Below, one piece after another: positions 36,764 through 45,540 of a stretch of 46,526 bases of DNA (position 1 is the stretch's first letter; each line of letters starts with the position of its first letter). A program made the translations under genes and the position numbers. The notes under the pieces are model-generated. The model searched no databases and was not told the DNA's origin. It saw nothing but the letters and a program-made list of their open reading frames with translations. The stretch lies in NCBI GenBank assembly GCA_016936575.1, contig JAFGXQ010000042.1:1-46526 (forward strand), given 5' to 3'. The stretch is from Deltaproteobacteria bacterium. GTDB lineage: Bacteria; Myxococcota_A; Polyangia; JAAYKL01.

Positions 36764-38098
36764 TTGCCCCGAACATCTCATTCCACAACAAAATTAACAG
36801 ACGTCACAATGGAAACGCTCCAAAACGGTGTGAAACTAATTTCCATTCAACGTTCACTTCAGCAAACAGTTCATATCTCTGTATATGTAAAAACCGGTTC
36901 CAGATTTGAAACCACCAGCCAAAACGGCATCTCTCACTTTCTGGAGCATATGATTTTTCGCGGCACACATACTCACCGGACAGCATTCTCATTGAACTCC
37001 GCATTCGAACAATTGGGCGCTACGATTAACGGCGCTACAACGCCGGATTCCACCGAGTACACGCTCAGCGTTCCCAAACAGAACGCGATGGAAGGGCTGA
37101 TGCTGCTGGCGCAAATGATGACGACCCCCCATTTCAACGAAATCGATACGGAAAAAAAAATTGTCATTGAGGAAATCCTTGAAGATTTCGATGAGCAGGG
37201 ACAATGCATTGACATTGACAGCATCAGTCGTCAACGTATCTGGGCGAACGGCGCCCTGCTCTATCCGATAACAGGTACAATGGACGGCGTTTCTCAATTG
37301 ACATACGAGGACGTAACGCAATGGTTTTCAACGCACTACACATCTGACAACATGGTTGTATGTGTATCCGGCGACGTGACACCACCTGAATTCCAGTCCT
37401 GCCTACGCGAGCAGTTTTCCACAGTTCCAAACGGCAATCGAAACGTTGTTGACCCTCATTTGCTCGCGCCTGCCGGGGCATCTTATCTGCATATAAAGAA
37501 GCCGGGGAGCCAAACTCAGCTTCGGGTTGCGTTCCGCACCGAGGGGCTGCTTCATCCGACATACCCCGCAATTGAAATTCTTCTTCGGCTGATTGATGAC
37601 GGAATGTCTACCCCTCTTCACCGCCGAATTTTCGAGGACCGGGCGTTGGCCTATAACATCGGTGCAGAGTTGGAAGCCTACGAGGATACCGGCGTACTGA
37701 ACATTGACGCATTGGCATCCCACGAAAATATTCACGATATTGTTTTTGAAGCGATAGACATTGTGAGTCAAATTCAACGGGGACATTTCTCTGAGGACGA
37801 GTTGCGCAAAGCGAAGAATCGTGCAGTATGGGATTTGGAGTCAATGCAGGACTATCCCGGCGCCCTGAACGCCTGGTACGGAGAACAGGAAATGTACCGT
37901 TCCGCAATTCATCCCTGCGACGCCGCGTCAACCATTCTCAGATTGACTAAAAATGATATACTCAGCGCCGCGGCACAAATTTTCACTGCCGCCAACCTGT
38001 TTGTTACAACGGTGGGAATGCAATCCGACAAACAGCAGGCGCGACTGCAGCGAAGCGCCCACGAACCCTCTTTTTTCAATAACCGAGGTGAGTTGTGA
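36764..38098 (+). CDS. M16-family zinc metallopeptidase
   Basis: A 444-aa pitrilysin/processing-peptidase-like enzyme. The inverted zinc motif His58-Phe-Leu-Glu61-His62 (ISHFLEHMIFRG) and the distal Glu near 136-137 (VIEEILEDFDE) are present, so this copy should be active. The C-terminal half carries the usual second repeat with MSTPLHRRIFEDRALAYNIGA, here noted as its core RIFEDRALAY. No signal peptide is seen. The start is uncertain: a TTG at 36764 with a weak site, or an ATG at 36809 without one. It overlaps rsmA by four bases (GTGA). Confidence 0.9.
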   Translation: MPRTSHSTTKLTDVTMETLQNGVKLISIQRSLQQTVHISVYVKTGSRFETTSQNGISHFLEHMIFRGTHTHRTAFSLNSAFEQLGATINGATTPDSTEYTLSVPKQNAMEGLMLLAQMMTTPHFNEIDTEKKIVIEEILEDFDEQGQCIDIDSISRQRIWANGALLYPITGTMDGVSQLTYEDVTQWFSTHYTSDNMVVCVSGDVTPPEFQSCLREQFSTVPNGNRNVVDPHLLAPAGASYLHIKKPGSQTQLRVAFRTEGLLHPTYPAIEILLRLIDDGMSTPLHRRIFEDRALAYNIGAELEAYEDTGVLNIDALASHENIHDIVFEAIDIVSQIQRGHFSEDELRKAKNRAVWDLESMQDYPGALNAWYGEQEMYRSAIHPCDAASTILRLTKNDILSAAAQIFTAANLFVTTVGMQSDKQQARLQRSAHEPSFFNNRGEL

Positions 38099-38955
38099 AT
38101 GAAATATTCCGTTTTGAGCACCCGCGCACTGTACTGAATCGATACGGTTTAGCTGCCAAAAAATCGTGGGGACAGAACTTTCTGGTCAGCGAAAAAGCGG
38201 TTCGTACAATTGCCGAGGCATGCGCCGTTGACGACGCACCGGTTCTGGAAATCGGCGGTGGGCTTGGAACGCTGACGCAGGCATTGCTTCATTTCGTTTC
38301 ACAGGTAACGGTCATCGAGCAGGATAGAGACATGTGTGAAGTATTGCGAACGGAGTTCGGCAATCGTCCGAACTTCTCCCTCGTGGAAGGTAACGCAGCA
38401 GTATTCAATTATCAGCAATGGCTTCAGTCCACGGGGGGAATTATCGCGGGAAACCTGCCGTATCAGATTACCGGAGCCATCATCAAACAGGTTTTGATCG
38501 CCTCCAGCGAAATGAAAAAATCTGTCTTCATGGTGCAAAAAGAAGTGGCCGACCGACTTTGCGCACCGGTTTCCGATCATAACCGGGGCGCATTGTCTGT
38601 TATGGTCTCCGCGCGTTGTCATGTAAAAAATATATTGAGGCTGAAGCCGACAGCGTTTTTCCCGCCGCCCAAGGTCCGGTCGTCTGTGGTAACCCTCGTT
38701 CCACGGGAAGATTCTGTATTGAAAGAGGTTCCCGGGCTCGCATTTGACAAGGTGGTAAAAGCCGCGTTCGCAACCAGACGAAAAACAATTAAAAACAGTT
38801 TGTCCGGTGCGCTGTGTGAAAAAGATGCGGCAGACCGCATACTGCAGGTCGCAGGCATCTCTCCGAGCCTTCGGGCGCAGGATATTCACGTGCAGCAATT
38901 TGCGGCCCTCACTCGAGCTGCAATAGACGAACAGCTGGTAGAGGACAACCGATGA
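38095..38955 (+). CDS. rsmA: 16S rRNA (adenine-N6,N6) dimethyltransferase RsmA (KsgA)
   Basis: A 286-aa methyltransferase that dimethylates two adjacent adenines in the helix-45 loop of 16S rRNA late in small-subunit assembly. Family motifs are intact: KKSWGQNFL, the SAM-binding VLEIGGGLGTLT, EQDRDM, the catalytic NLPY and PPPKVRSSVV. The GTG start at 38095 has GAGG ahead and sits inside the stop of the peptidase gene. Its own stop overlaps the next start as ATGA. Confidence 0.95.
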   Translation: MNEIFRFEHPRTVLNRYGLAAKKSWGQNFLVSEKAVRTIAEACAVDDAPVLEIGGGLGTLTQALLHFVSQVTVIEQDRDMCEVLRTEFGNRPNFSLVEGNAAVFNYQQWLQSTGGIIAGNLPYQITGAIIKQVLIASSEMKKSVFMVQKEVADRLCAPVSDHNRGALSVMVSARCHVKNILRLKPTAFFPPPKVRSSVVTLVPREDSVLKEVPGLAFDKVVKAAFATRRKTIKNSLSGALCEKDAADRILQVAGISPSLRAQDIHVQQFAALTRAAIDEQLVEDNR

Positions 38956-39761
38956 GACTCATTCGATGTTTAGACAACCATCACCAAATGGTTCACGCCG
39001 AGCAGTTGAATGCACAAACGTTCATTCGTGTCAAAGGCTCCATCGAAACCGGATTTGAACGTACCGATGAAAAATTGCAGCCAACGAAACTATTGGCGCC
39101 GCTGGCTCCTGTAAACATTTTTGCAATCGGACTCAATTACGCTGACCATGCCAGTGAAACCCACTTTGATACAACACAGAACCCGGTGGTATTCATGAAA
39201 GCCACATCGAGCGTAACCCATCCGTTTGATCCAATCATCACGCCCGCCTGCGCCACACGCGGCCCCGAAACAGATTACGAGGCGGAACTGGCTGTGGTTA
39301 TCGGCAAGTCCGCTAAAAATGTTTCGATTGAATCTGCGATGGCGCATGTATTCGGTTACTGCTGTGCAAATGACGTATCTGCGCGAAGATGGCAGAAACA
39401 CGCCGGCGCCGGACAATGGGTTCGCGGAAAAAGCTTTGACACATTCTGCCCCCTGGGACCGGCATTGGTTACGCGGGATGAAGTACCAGACCCGCATTGT
39501 CTTGATATTCGATTGGAATTGAATGGTCAAATCATGCAACAAAGCAACACAGCGTCCATGATTTACAACATTCCGACCCTTATATCCTATTTGAGTCAGG
39601 ATACCACGTTGCTGCCCGGCACGGTTATTCTAACCGGCACACCCGACGGCGTTGGATTCGTGCGAAAACCACCGGTATTCTTACAACCGGGGGATACAGT
39701 CAAAGTGACAATTGATACATTGGGGGTACTGGAAAACCCCGTTCATGCCCCTGAACCGTAG
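38952..39761 (+). CDS. Fumarylacetoacetate hydrolase (FAH) family protein
   Basis: A 269-aa enzyme of the FAH superfamily, whose members cleave C-C bonds in acylpyruvates or hydrate and decarboxylate similar acids with a bound Mg or Mn ion. Conserved parts include AIGLNYADHASE, NPVVFMKATSSV, the metal-ligand DYEAELAVVIG, YCCANDVSAR, RGKSFDTFCPLGP and TGTPDGVGF. A short N-terminal domain of about 50 residues is normal for the YcgM type. The substrate cannot be told from sequence. The ATG overlaps the rsmA stop, so it is co-translated with an unrelated ribosome-maturation enzyme. Confidence 0.9.
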   Translation: MRLIRCLDNHHQMVHAEQLNAQTFIRVKGSIETGFERTDEKLQPTKLLAPLAPVNIFAIGLNYADHASETHFDTTQNPVVFMKATSSVTHPFDPIITPACATRGPETDYEAELAVVIGKSAKNVSIESAMAHVFGYCCANDVSARRWQKHAGAGQWVRGKSFDTFCPLGPALVTRDEVPDPHCLDIRLELNGQIMQQSNTASMIYNIPTLISYLSQDTTLLPGTVILTGTPDGVGFVRKPPVFLQPGDTVKVTIDTLGVLENPVHAPEP

Positions 39762-39868
39762 CGAATAGTCCAAGCGCTGTCAGAGCGAAGCGACGCCAAC
39801 GGTTATCCAACTCTTTCCAGCCAAATAAATTCCTTGCGCAACAACGTTGATTCAGGCAACATATACCC

Positions 39869-40732
39869 ATGTATCACAATGCATCCACTCGCAGATTCCG
39901 TTCACTTGTCATTGCGCAAATTGCGGTTGTCGTGTTCGCCTTTTGTACGCGGGCAAACGCCGATTCGCAGCAGCCCTCAGATGTTCCCTTTCCCTATACA
40001 CTCACAACAACACGCGATGTCGCACTTTCAATTGTCAGCGCAAGTGTTTTTACCAGCGGCATGATAGTCTCGTACTCGGTCGCTGAAATCTCCGCGCCGG
40101 AAATTGCCGATTTGAATGCAGACGATGTCAATCGATTGGATAAAACCGCCACCCGTCGTTGGTCTCCGGCATCGAACGCGGCAAGCTATGTGACGGCAAC
40201 CGCATCCGCGCTTCTTCCCCTGGCGCTCCCGGCCGCGCAGTTTTCACAACGACGTGTTCGTGAAGGAATCACCCTGGGTGTCATGTACCTCCAGGCAATG
40301 GGAATTACCATTGGAACCACCGGCATCGTAAAAGGAATTGCCCAACGAGAACGACCGTTCCTGTATAATGATTCGCTTTCTCTTGAGGAAAAAATGGATG
40401 AATCCGGTACCCGGAAATCCTTCTATTCTCAACATACGGCGATGGCGTTCTGCTCCGGCGTCTTTCTGGCAAAAGCATTCAGCGACATGCACCCGCATTC
40501 CGGTTGGCGGTTTGTGATTTGGCCGTCATCTCTGCTGCTTGCAGGAAGCACCGGGCTATTGCGATTCACTGCGGGAAAGCACTTCCCGACCGACATTCTC
40601 ATCGGGGGGCTGGCGGGGAGTCTGTTCGGCTATCTCATTCCCCTGATTCACCGTTCAAAACTACCCAATGCCGTTGCACTGTACCCGCTCGCGGGCGAGG
40701 TGAACGGTGTGGGCGCATGGATCCGCTTCTAA
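39869..40732 (+). CDS. PAP2-type phosphatase (lipid phosphatase-like), exported
   Basis: A 287-aa protein with a signal peptide ending near ANA (residue 31), several membrane helices and the three PAP2 motifs: KGIAQRERP, SFYSQHTA and RFTAGKHFPTD, with the catalytic His in each of the last two. Such enzymes remove phosphate from lipid phosphates such as phosphatidic acid, undecaprenyl diphosphate or lipid A. Here the active site would face the periplasm. The ATG has only a weak site (CAGG about 14 bases ahead). The gene is convergent with the clostripain-type gene, with 34 bp between them. Confidence 0.85.
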   Translation: MYHNASTRRFRSLVIAQIAVVVFAFCTRANADSQQPSDVPFPYTLTTTRDVALSIVSASVFTSGMIVSYSVAEISAPEIADLNADDVNRLDKTATRRWSPASNAASYVTATASALLPLALPAAQFSQRRVREGITLGVMYLQAMGITIGTTGIVKGIAQRERPFLYNDSLSLEEKMDESGTRKSFYSQHTAMAFCSGVFLAKAFSDMHPHSGWRFVIWPSSLLLAGSTGLLRFTAGKHFPTDILIGGLAGSLFGYLIPLIHRSKLPNAVALYPLAGEVNGVGAWIRF

Positions 40733-40766
40733 ACCCATTTTTTTACGCGGTGCACTTGAATGATTT

Positions 40767-42053
40767 TCAGCACCAATCAAGTTCCTGACAGAACCGGGTC
40801 TGTTGATATTCGTATACTGACCCGTTCATGTAAAAAATAGACAAACCACCCGGAACCTCAGCGTAATCGCTGTTCCAACTCGAAATCACTGCATTCTGAA
40901 TGGCCTCTTTCAACTGAGCATCGCCGGACAGCTCCGCAATATCCATCAAATCATAATAGTAGTCGTAATAATCATCAAACGTCATTGCCTGATGCACATA
41001 TGCAGAAACATCATAATTGGCAACAAACGCATCAATGGCTTCGCCGAGCGCATCCAATTTCGCAGTTTCCACTGCCGCCATCGTCATCAACCAGGGTTCC
41101 AAATTCCATTCTTCATGAAAATACCGGTATGCGGCCACCTGCTCTTCCGCCAATGTCCGCGGCGTCGCACTGCCCGCCATCCAACGGGACAACCAGGTCA
41201 GGTAGTCCCAGCCGTATGAGGCCTCGTTCCCCTCGGACGCAATCACATACGAAACGCTATCTTTCACCGCCCATGCCACTTCAACCATCCCCATCAGACA
41301 GGCATCAAATCCCAACACATCAATTCCCCGATTCGCAAGCAGCGGAGCGAGTTCGCCTTGAATGGAAATACCGTTCGATGTTCCGGAATCATCAGAACAG
41401 ATAAATTTCGGATCGGGCGGTGCATCCTCCCCGCCTTTTTTGGACCAGCCGTTTCCATGACCGGACAGCACCAATGCGTAATGGTCCGCCGGAAATTGTG
41501 ACATGCTGAAGTAAACAAATTCATCAAGCGTCGCAGGATCCCCCATATCTTTTTCTTCATTGTCTCCGGTATTCGTCAACTCCAGATACAGCGGTTCAGA
41601 AAGGCGTTCCAATCCACCGGCCACTGCCGGGTTCACTTTAAACAACCTGGTTCCCGTCCAGTTTCCGTCTGAGACGTCATACTGGGCGTGGCGATCAAAA
41701 AGCACCAGAATATTGAGCCAATCCGAGGTATTCACACGGGACACTTCCTCCAGGTCGATCAGCATGTCCGCTTCCAGGTTGGAATCCGCATCCATGTACA
41801 TCATCATCGTCCAGGTCGGGTGTTCCGTGGTATCTGTATCGTTGGCGGTGTCATCCGTGGCGGAGTCAGAGGAGGCTGTGCTGTCAGAATCAATCGTCTG
41901 ATGTTCGGGGCGTCTCGGTTGAATCACCATGATACTGTCGGTATCGCCGCTATCTGTCGCGAAATCCTCATTTCCACTATAAATCACGGAGGAATCGTGA
42001 CACCCCACCCAAAACAGTATCGGCAAAAATCGCATCAACCATTTATATCGCAT
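40767..42053 (-). CDS. Clostripain-family (C11) cysteine peptidase lipoprotein
   Basis: A 428-aa predicted surface peptidase. From the ATG at 42053 the protein begins with a lipoprotein signal ending FWVGC (Cys18). An acidic Asp/Ser/Thr linker follows (about 20-78), then the C11 domain with WTMMMYMDADSNLE, catalytic His in VLSGHGNGW and Cys in GFDACLMGM. C11 enzymes usually cleave after Arg or Lys. The open frame extends 31 codons further upstream to a TTG, but that would bury the lipobox, so the shorter form is preferred. The ribosome binding site is weak. The linker matches in style that of the lipoprotein at 6166-7143. Confidence 0.85.
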   Translation of the reverse strand: MRYKWLMRFLPILFWVGCHDSSVIYSGNEDFATDSGDTDSIMVIQPRRPEHQTIDSDSTASSDSATDDTANDTDTTEHPTWTMMMYMDADSNLEADMLIDLEEVSRVNTSDWLNILVLFDRHAQYDVSDGNWTGTRLFKVNPAVAGGLERLSEPLYLELTNTGDNEEKDMGDPATLDEFVYFSMSQFPADHYALVLSGHGNGWSKKGGEDAPPDPKFICSDDSGTSNGISIQGELAPLLANRGIDVLGFDACLMGMVEVAWAVKDSVSYVIASEGNEASYGWDYLTWLSRWMAGSATPRTLAEEQVAAYRYFHEEWNLEPWLMTMAAVETAKLDALGEAIDAFVANYDVSAYVHQAMTFDDYYDYYYDLMDIAELSGDAQLKEAIQNAVISSWNSDYAEVPGGLSIFYMNGSVYEYQQTRFCQELDWC

Positions 42054-42155
42054 TTCAGTAATTCTTTCCCACGTTCTTGTCACCCGGTAGAACCCGACCA
42101 CCGGCACCATGACAAGTATAACAATGATTCCCCAGCCTACTACCAAAGTCCGAAA

Positions 42156-42287
42156 AATTGAATAAATTCAAACGAATTTTATTCAATTCGCATTGATTAC
42201 GGATTTGAGAGACCACCGGTTTGTCAGAAAAAACAAACTATATATTGAAAAAAATGGCCGAATTCAATATTCGTCAACAACGTTGTT
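42156..42287. promoter_or_regulatory. Cluster of palindromes in the divergent C11 / inositol-phosphate synthase region
   Basis: aattgaataaa (42156-42166) and tttattcaatt (42178-42188) form perfect 11-bp arms around 11 bases; within them attc and gaat can also pair. Further on lie cgaat…attcg (42259-42273) and a perfect 12-bp palindrome aacaacgttgtt (42276-42287), which sits 21 bp before the plus-strand start codon. These are good candidates for repressor or activator sites for one or both divergent genes. Confidence 0.5.
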
Positions 42288-42308
42288 TTTAACAGAAAAG
42301 AGAATTTT

Positions 42309-43625
42309 ATGAGTAAGTTCAATTACGACATCAAACCTGCTGAAGGAAAACTCGGTATTATGTTGGTCGGCCTCGGTGCAGTGAGCACCACGTTCATCGC
42401 CGGCCTGGAAATGATCAAAAAAGAGCTCGTCAAGCCCATTGGTTGTCAGGCCTGGATGGGAACAGCCCGGCTGGGCAAGCGAACAGAAAATCGTTTTGTC
42501 AAGCTAAGCGATATGGTGCCTCTGGCCATGCCGGAGGACATTGAAGTAGCGGCATGGGACATTTTCAGCGACAACGCATACGTCGCTGCCAAAAAGGCCG
42601 GAGTGCTGACGCCCCAGGACCTGGAAAAAGTCCAACCCGAACTTGAAAAAATCGCTCCATTGAAGGGAGCCTTTGACAAAAACTACTGCAAGAATCTGGA
42701 CGGTGATCATATAAAATCCGGTACACGCCGGGAATTGGCGGAAGCGCTTCGCAAAGACATTCAGGAATTCAAGAAAACGGTGGATCGCGTTGTTGTTGTC
42801 TGGGCAGCTTCCACCGAGGTGTATAAAAAGCCGGCAGAAATTCACCAGAGCATTGAAAATTTTGAAACCGCGCTCGATGCCGACAATCAGGAAATCTGCC
42901 CATCACAACTATATGCGTATGCGGCCATTATGGAAGGCGTTCCCTACGCAAACGGCGCCCCCAACCTGTCGGTGGACCTGCCCTGCATGGTTCAGCTGGC
43001 CAAGAAAAACAAAGTTGCAATTTCAGGGAAAGACTTCAAGACCGGTCAAACTCTAATGAAAACAATTGTGGCCCCCGGACTTAAAAACCGTCTTCTCGGT
43101 ATTAACGGCTGGTTCTCGACCAACATTCTGGGGAACAGGGATGGCGAAGTGCTCGATGACCCCGAGTCATTTAAAAGCAAAGAAGTGTCAAAGACAGGTG
43201 TGCTTGATACCATTTGCAGCAAAGAGTCCTTTCCCGATTTGTACGGTGATCTGTATCACAAAATTCGTATCAATTATTATCCGCCCCGTGGTGACGAAAA
43301 AGAAGGCTGGGACAACATCGATATTTTCGGATGGATGAATTACCCCATGCAAATCAAAATCGACTTTCTCTGCCGCGACTCCATCCTCGCCGCGCCGATT
43401 GTATTGGACCTCGCCATCTTCAGCGATTTGGCACAGCGCGCCGGATTCAGCGGCATCCAGGAATGGCTTTCATTCTTTTATAAAAGCCCGCAAACGGCAG
43501 AAGGCGTTTATGCCGAACACGATTTACACATTCAGAAAATCAAGTTCAAAAATACATTGCGCCACATGGCCGGCGAGGAACTGATCACCCACCTGGGCCT
43601 CGAATACTATCGAGACGAAGAATAG
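42309..43625 (+). CDS. Inositol-3-phosphate synthase
   Basis: A 438-aa NAD-dependent synthase that turns glucose 6-phosphate into 1D-myo-inositol 3-phosphate, the first step to inositol lipids and solutes. Recognised by the Rossmann start LGIMLVGLGAVSTTFIAG, the VVVVWAASTE strand, the signature region with ISGKDFKTGQTLMKT, WFSTNILGNRDG and the lysine/aspartate active-site part MNYPMQIKIDFLCRDS. Length is between the short bacterial and longer eukaryotic forms. The ATG has a weak purine-rich site (AAAAGAGA). It lies alone between two minus-strand genes. Confidence 0.93.
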   Translation: MSKFNYDIKPAEGKLGIMLVGLGAVSTTFIAGLEMIKKELVKPIGCQAWMGTARLGKRTENRFVKLSDMVPLAMPEDIEVAAWDIFSDNAYVAAKKAGVLTPQDLEKVQPELEKIAPLKGAFDKNYCKNLDGDHIKSGTRRELAEALRKDIQEFKKTVDRVVVVWAASTEVYKKPAEIHQSIENFETALDADNQEICPSQLYAYAAIMEGVPYANGAPNLSVDLPCMVQLAKKNKVAISGKDFKTGQTLMKTIVAPGLKNRLLGINGWFSTNILGNRDGEVLDDPESFKSKEVSKTGVLDTICSKESFPDLYGDLYHKIRINYYPPRGDEKEGWDNIDIFGWMNYPMQIKIDFLCRDSILAAPIVLDLAIFSDLAQRAGFSGIQEWLSFFYKSPQTAEGVYAEHDLHIQKIKFKNTLRHMAGEELITHLGLEYYRDEE

Positions 43626-43663
43626 TCGCTCCGGCGCTCCACAATACCAAACAGACACTTGTC

Positions 43664-43677
43664 TTCTTGTACAAGAA
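43664..43677. terminator. Possible weak bidirectional terminator
   Basis: A perfect 14-bp palindrome (ttcttgtacaagaa) gives a five-pair stem with a GTAC loop in the 82-bp gap between the convergent synthase and porin genes. A-rich sequence follows on the plus strand and no clear U-tract exists on either, so termination is plausible from position but not well supported. Confidence 0.3.
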
Positions 43678-43707
43678 AAAAGACGTGAGGTTGAAACAGA
43701 AATTCGG

Positions 43708-45375
43708 CTATCGTCTCAGACCGCTGGGTTGCCAGGCGGTACCGCCGGCGAGCTGAAGAAAGGCCATGGACCCACCACTTTCCAGGTCGGACGTATATTC
43801 AAGCCGAATCTGCGCGTTTTCAAACACGGTTACGCCAATACCGACAGAAAGCTGCTTTTCATTCGCCTCATCATCCGGCCACAGCGTAGAATATCGTCCG
43901 GTTACAAATACGGGTTTGAAGTCGTACAGTGCGCCGGCATAAAACCCATGCGCGGCCGTCGAATCGTCAATATCCATACCTTGTTTCATATAAATGTACT
44001 CACCCTTCAGTTCGAAATCGGCAATATTCAGCGCCAAATCTCCACCGGCGAGCAGTTGCGCCATTTCAGCGTCGGGATTGAGAAACGCCGCGAAAGATCC
44101 ACCCAGCTCCAACGGCTCCAAAGGCAACACGCCGACACGCCCCCCAAGCGCCATGGCGGTCGGATGCTCAAAAACCACTTCATCGCCGGTTGGACCCACA
44201 TCGTAGGTTTCGTAGGAATACCCGTTCACCCCATAGACGACCGTATTGAACCGCGGTGCAATGAGGTACATCTGTCCTCCCAAATCGTTCCACCCCGCAT
44301 GGGTTCCATCCACCACCAGCGGGCCGGTTACCAAACGACGATCGATTGACGCGTATTCCATATAGTCGATTCCGAACGGCACATCGAACTGACCGAGTAT
44401 CACACCTAAGGATTCGATTTTCTGTGATTGGCGCAGATGATTTTCGTCGGCACCGAGTATGCGACCGTCAATCGTAAACGCCCCGAGTCCGAAAACCTCT
44501 GCCTCGCTGTCGTACGCAATCGCTGCGGTAATGGTCACCTCATCTGTCAAATCCTGTGCGACATCCAGTTCCAGCTGCCCGATTGCAAAATTATCCGGCC
44601 CATCCTCCTGCACGTAGTACATGAAATCTCCAAACGCGAAAATCTCCACCGGAAGCAGCTCATTCATTTGCGCCATCAAGCCTTTTTTCGTCTCCTCAGC
44701 GCTTTGCTCTTCTTTTTCTGCATTCTGCAGTCTTTGCTTCAACGCTGCCAATTCCGCCTCGAGCGACGCAATTCTCTCTTCGCTCTGCGTCAGTTGCTCA
44801 GCCAGGGGATCACTCGCGGGAGACTCGGCGCGTACTTGCATCATCTGGGCGTGAAGCACTTCCATCTGCTGTTCCAACCGATGAAGTTCCGCCTCTGCCT
44901 CTTTAGCGTCTAAACCGTTTTCGACCGCCCGCAACAGCGCTTTGTGGTCAGATCGTGTTTGCTGCAACTGGGTTTCAAGTTCACCGAGCCGATCCCGTTG
45001 CGATGGTGACAGCTCCGCTGTATCTTCAACAATACCGACGCGGGCCAACATGGCTTTCATCGACGCAATTTCGTTTTCCAGTTCCGTCACCCGCTCTTCA
45101 GCCGTTGGTTCCGGCACCGTCTGGCCGCCTGTTTCAAAGGCTGTCTCCGTCGAAATCTCACTCACAACCTGTTCCGGCGGCGGTGATGCTTTTTTGGATT
45201 TGGGTCCCTTCTTCTTCTTCTTCTTCACCGGAATCGGTTTCGCGTCCTGATGCTCTACCACCGGCGCCTTCTTCTTTTCCTTGTACGGATTAAATTGCGT
45301 CCAACCGTAGGCGCTCCAAACCAGCACCAACGCACCGCACAGCACGCTACCCGACAGCTTCTCAAAATTGTTCAT
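43708..45375 (-). CDS. Outer-membrane porin-like protein with Lys-rich segment and long coiled coil
   Basis: A 555-aa exported protein. The ATG at 45375 follows GGGAGG. After the signal peptide (SVLCGALVLVWSAYG) come a strongly basic stretch with a run of six Lys (PVKKKKKKGPKSKK), a Pro/Glu linker, and about 140 residues of coiled coil (roughly 95-240, e.g. ERIASLEAELAALKQRLQ). The C-terminal 300 residues look like a porin-type barrel (VEIFAFGDFMYYVQE, ITAAIAYDSEAEVFGLG, VILGQFDVPFGIDYMEY). The layout, periplasmic coiled coil plus barrel, recalls tethering porins that link the outer membrane to the wall, and the lysines could contact an anionic wall polymer; both are inference. No SLH or OmpA-like domain is present. 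Confidence 0.75.
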   Translation of the reverse strand: MNNFEKLSGSVLCGALVLVWSAYGWTQFNPYKEKKKAPVVEHQDAKPIPVKKKKKKGPKSKKASPPPEQVVSEISTETAFETGGQTVPEPTAEERVTELENEIASMKAMLARVGIVEDTAELSPSQRDRLGELETQLQQTRSDHKALLRAVENGLDAKEAEAELHRLEQQMEVLHAQMMQVRAESPASDPLAEQLTQSEERIASLEAELAALKQRLQNAEKEEQSAEETKKGLMAQMNELLPVEIFAFGDFMYYVQEDGPDNFAIGQLELDVAQDLTDEVTITAAIAYDSEAEVFGLGAFTIDGRILGADENHLRQSQKIESLGVILGQFDVPFGIDYMEYASIDRRLVTGPLVVDGTHAGWNDLGGQMYLIAPRFNTVVYGVNGYSYETYDVGPTGDEVVFEHPTAMALGGRVGVLPLEPLELGGSFAAFLNPDAEMAQLLAGGDLALNIADFELKGEYIYMKQGMDIDDSTAAHGFYAGALYDFKPVFVTGRYSTLWPDDEANEKQLSVGIGVTVFENAQIRLEYTSDLESGGSMAFLQLAGGTAWQPSGLRR

Positions 45376-45540
45376 GATGCCTCCCAAACATTCAGTTCCT
45401 GTATACTCAAAGTACATGATTCAATGTAGTTGATTTTTTCATATGTTCAATCGACCGCAAATGAATTCATTTTATTCACCTCGCCCTATAGAGTGCGCAG
45501 AAACTGTTCCGCACCAAAATAGTTGCCTTTTGAGGCGGCA

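Noticed and set aside
42054..42146. N-terminal extension of the C11 peptidase with a hydrophobic stretch
   Set aside because: It would start at TTG without a ribosome binding site and bury the lipobox 50 residues inside; the ATG at 42053 gives a standard lipoprotein signal.
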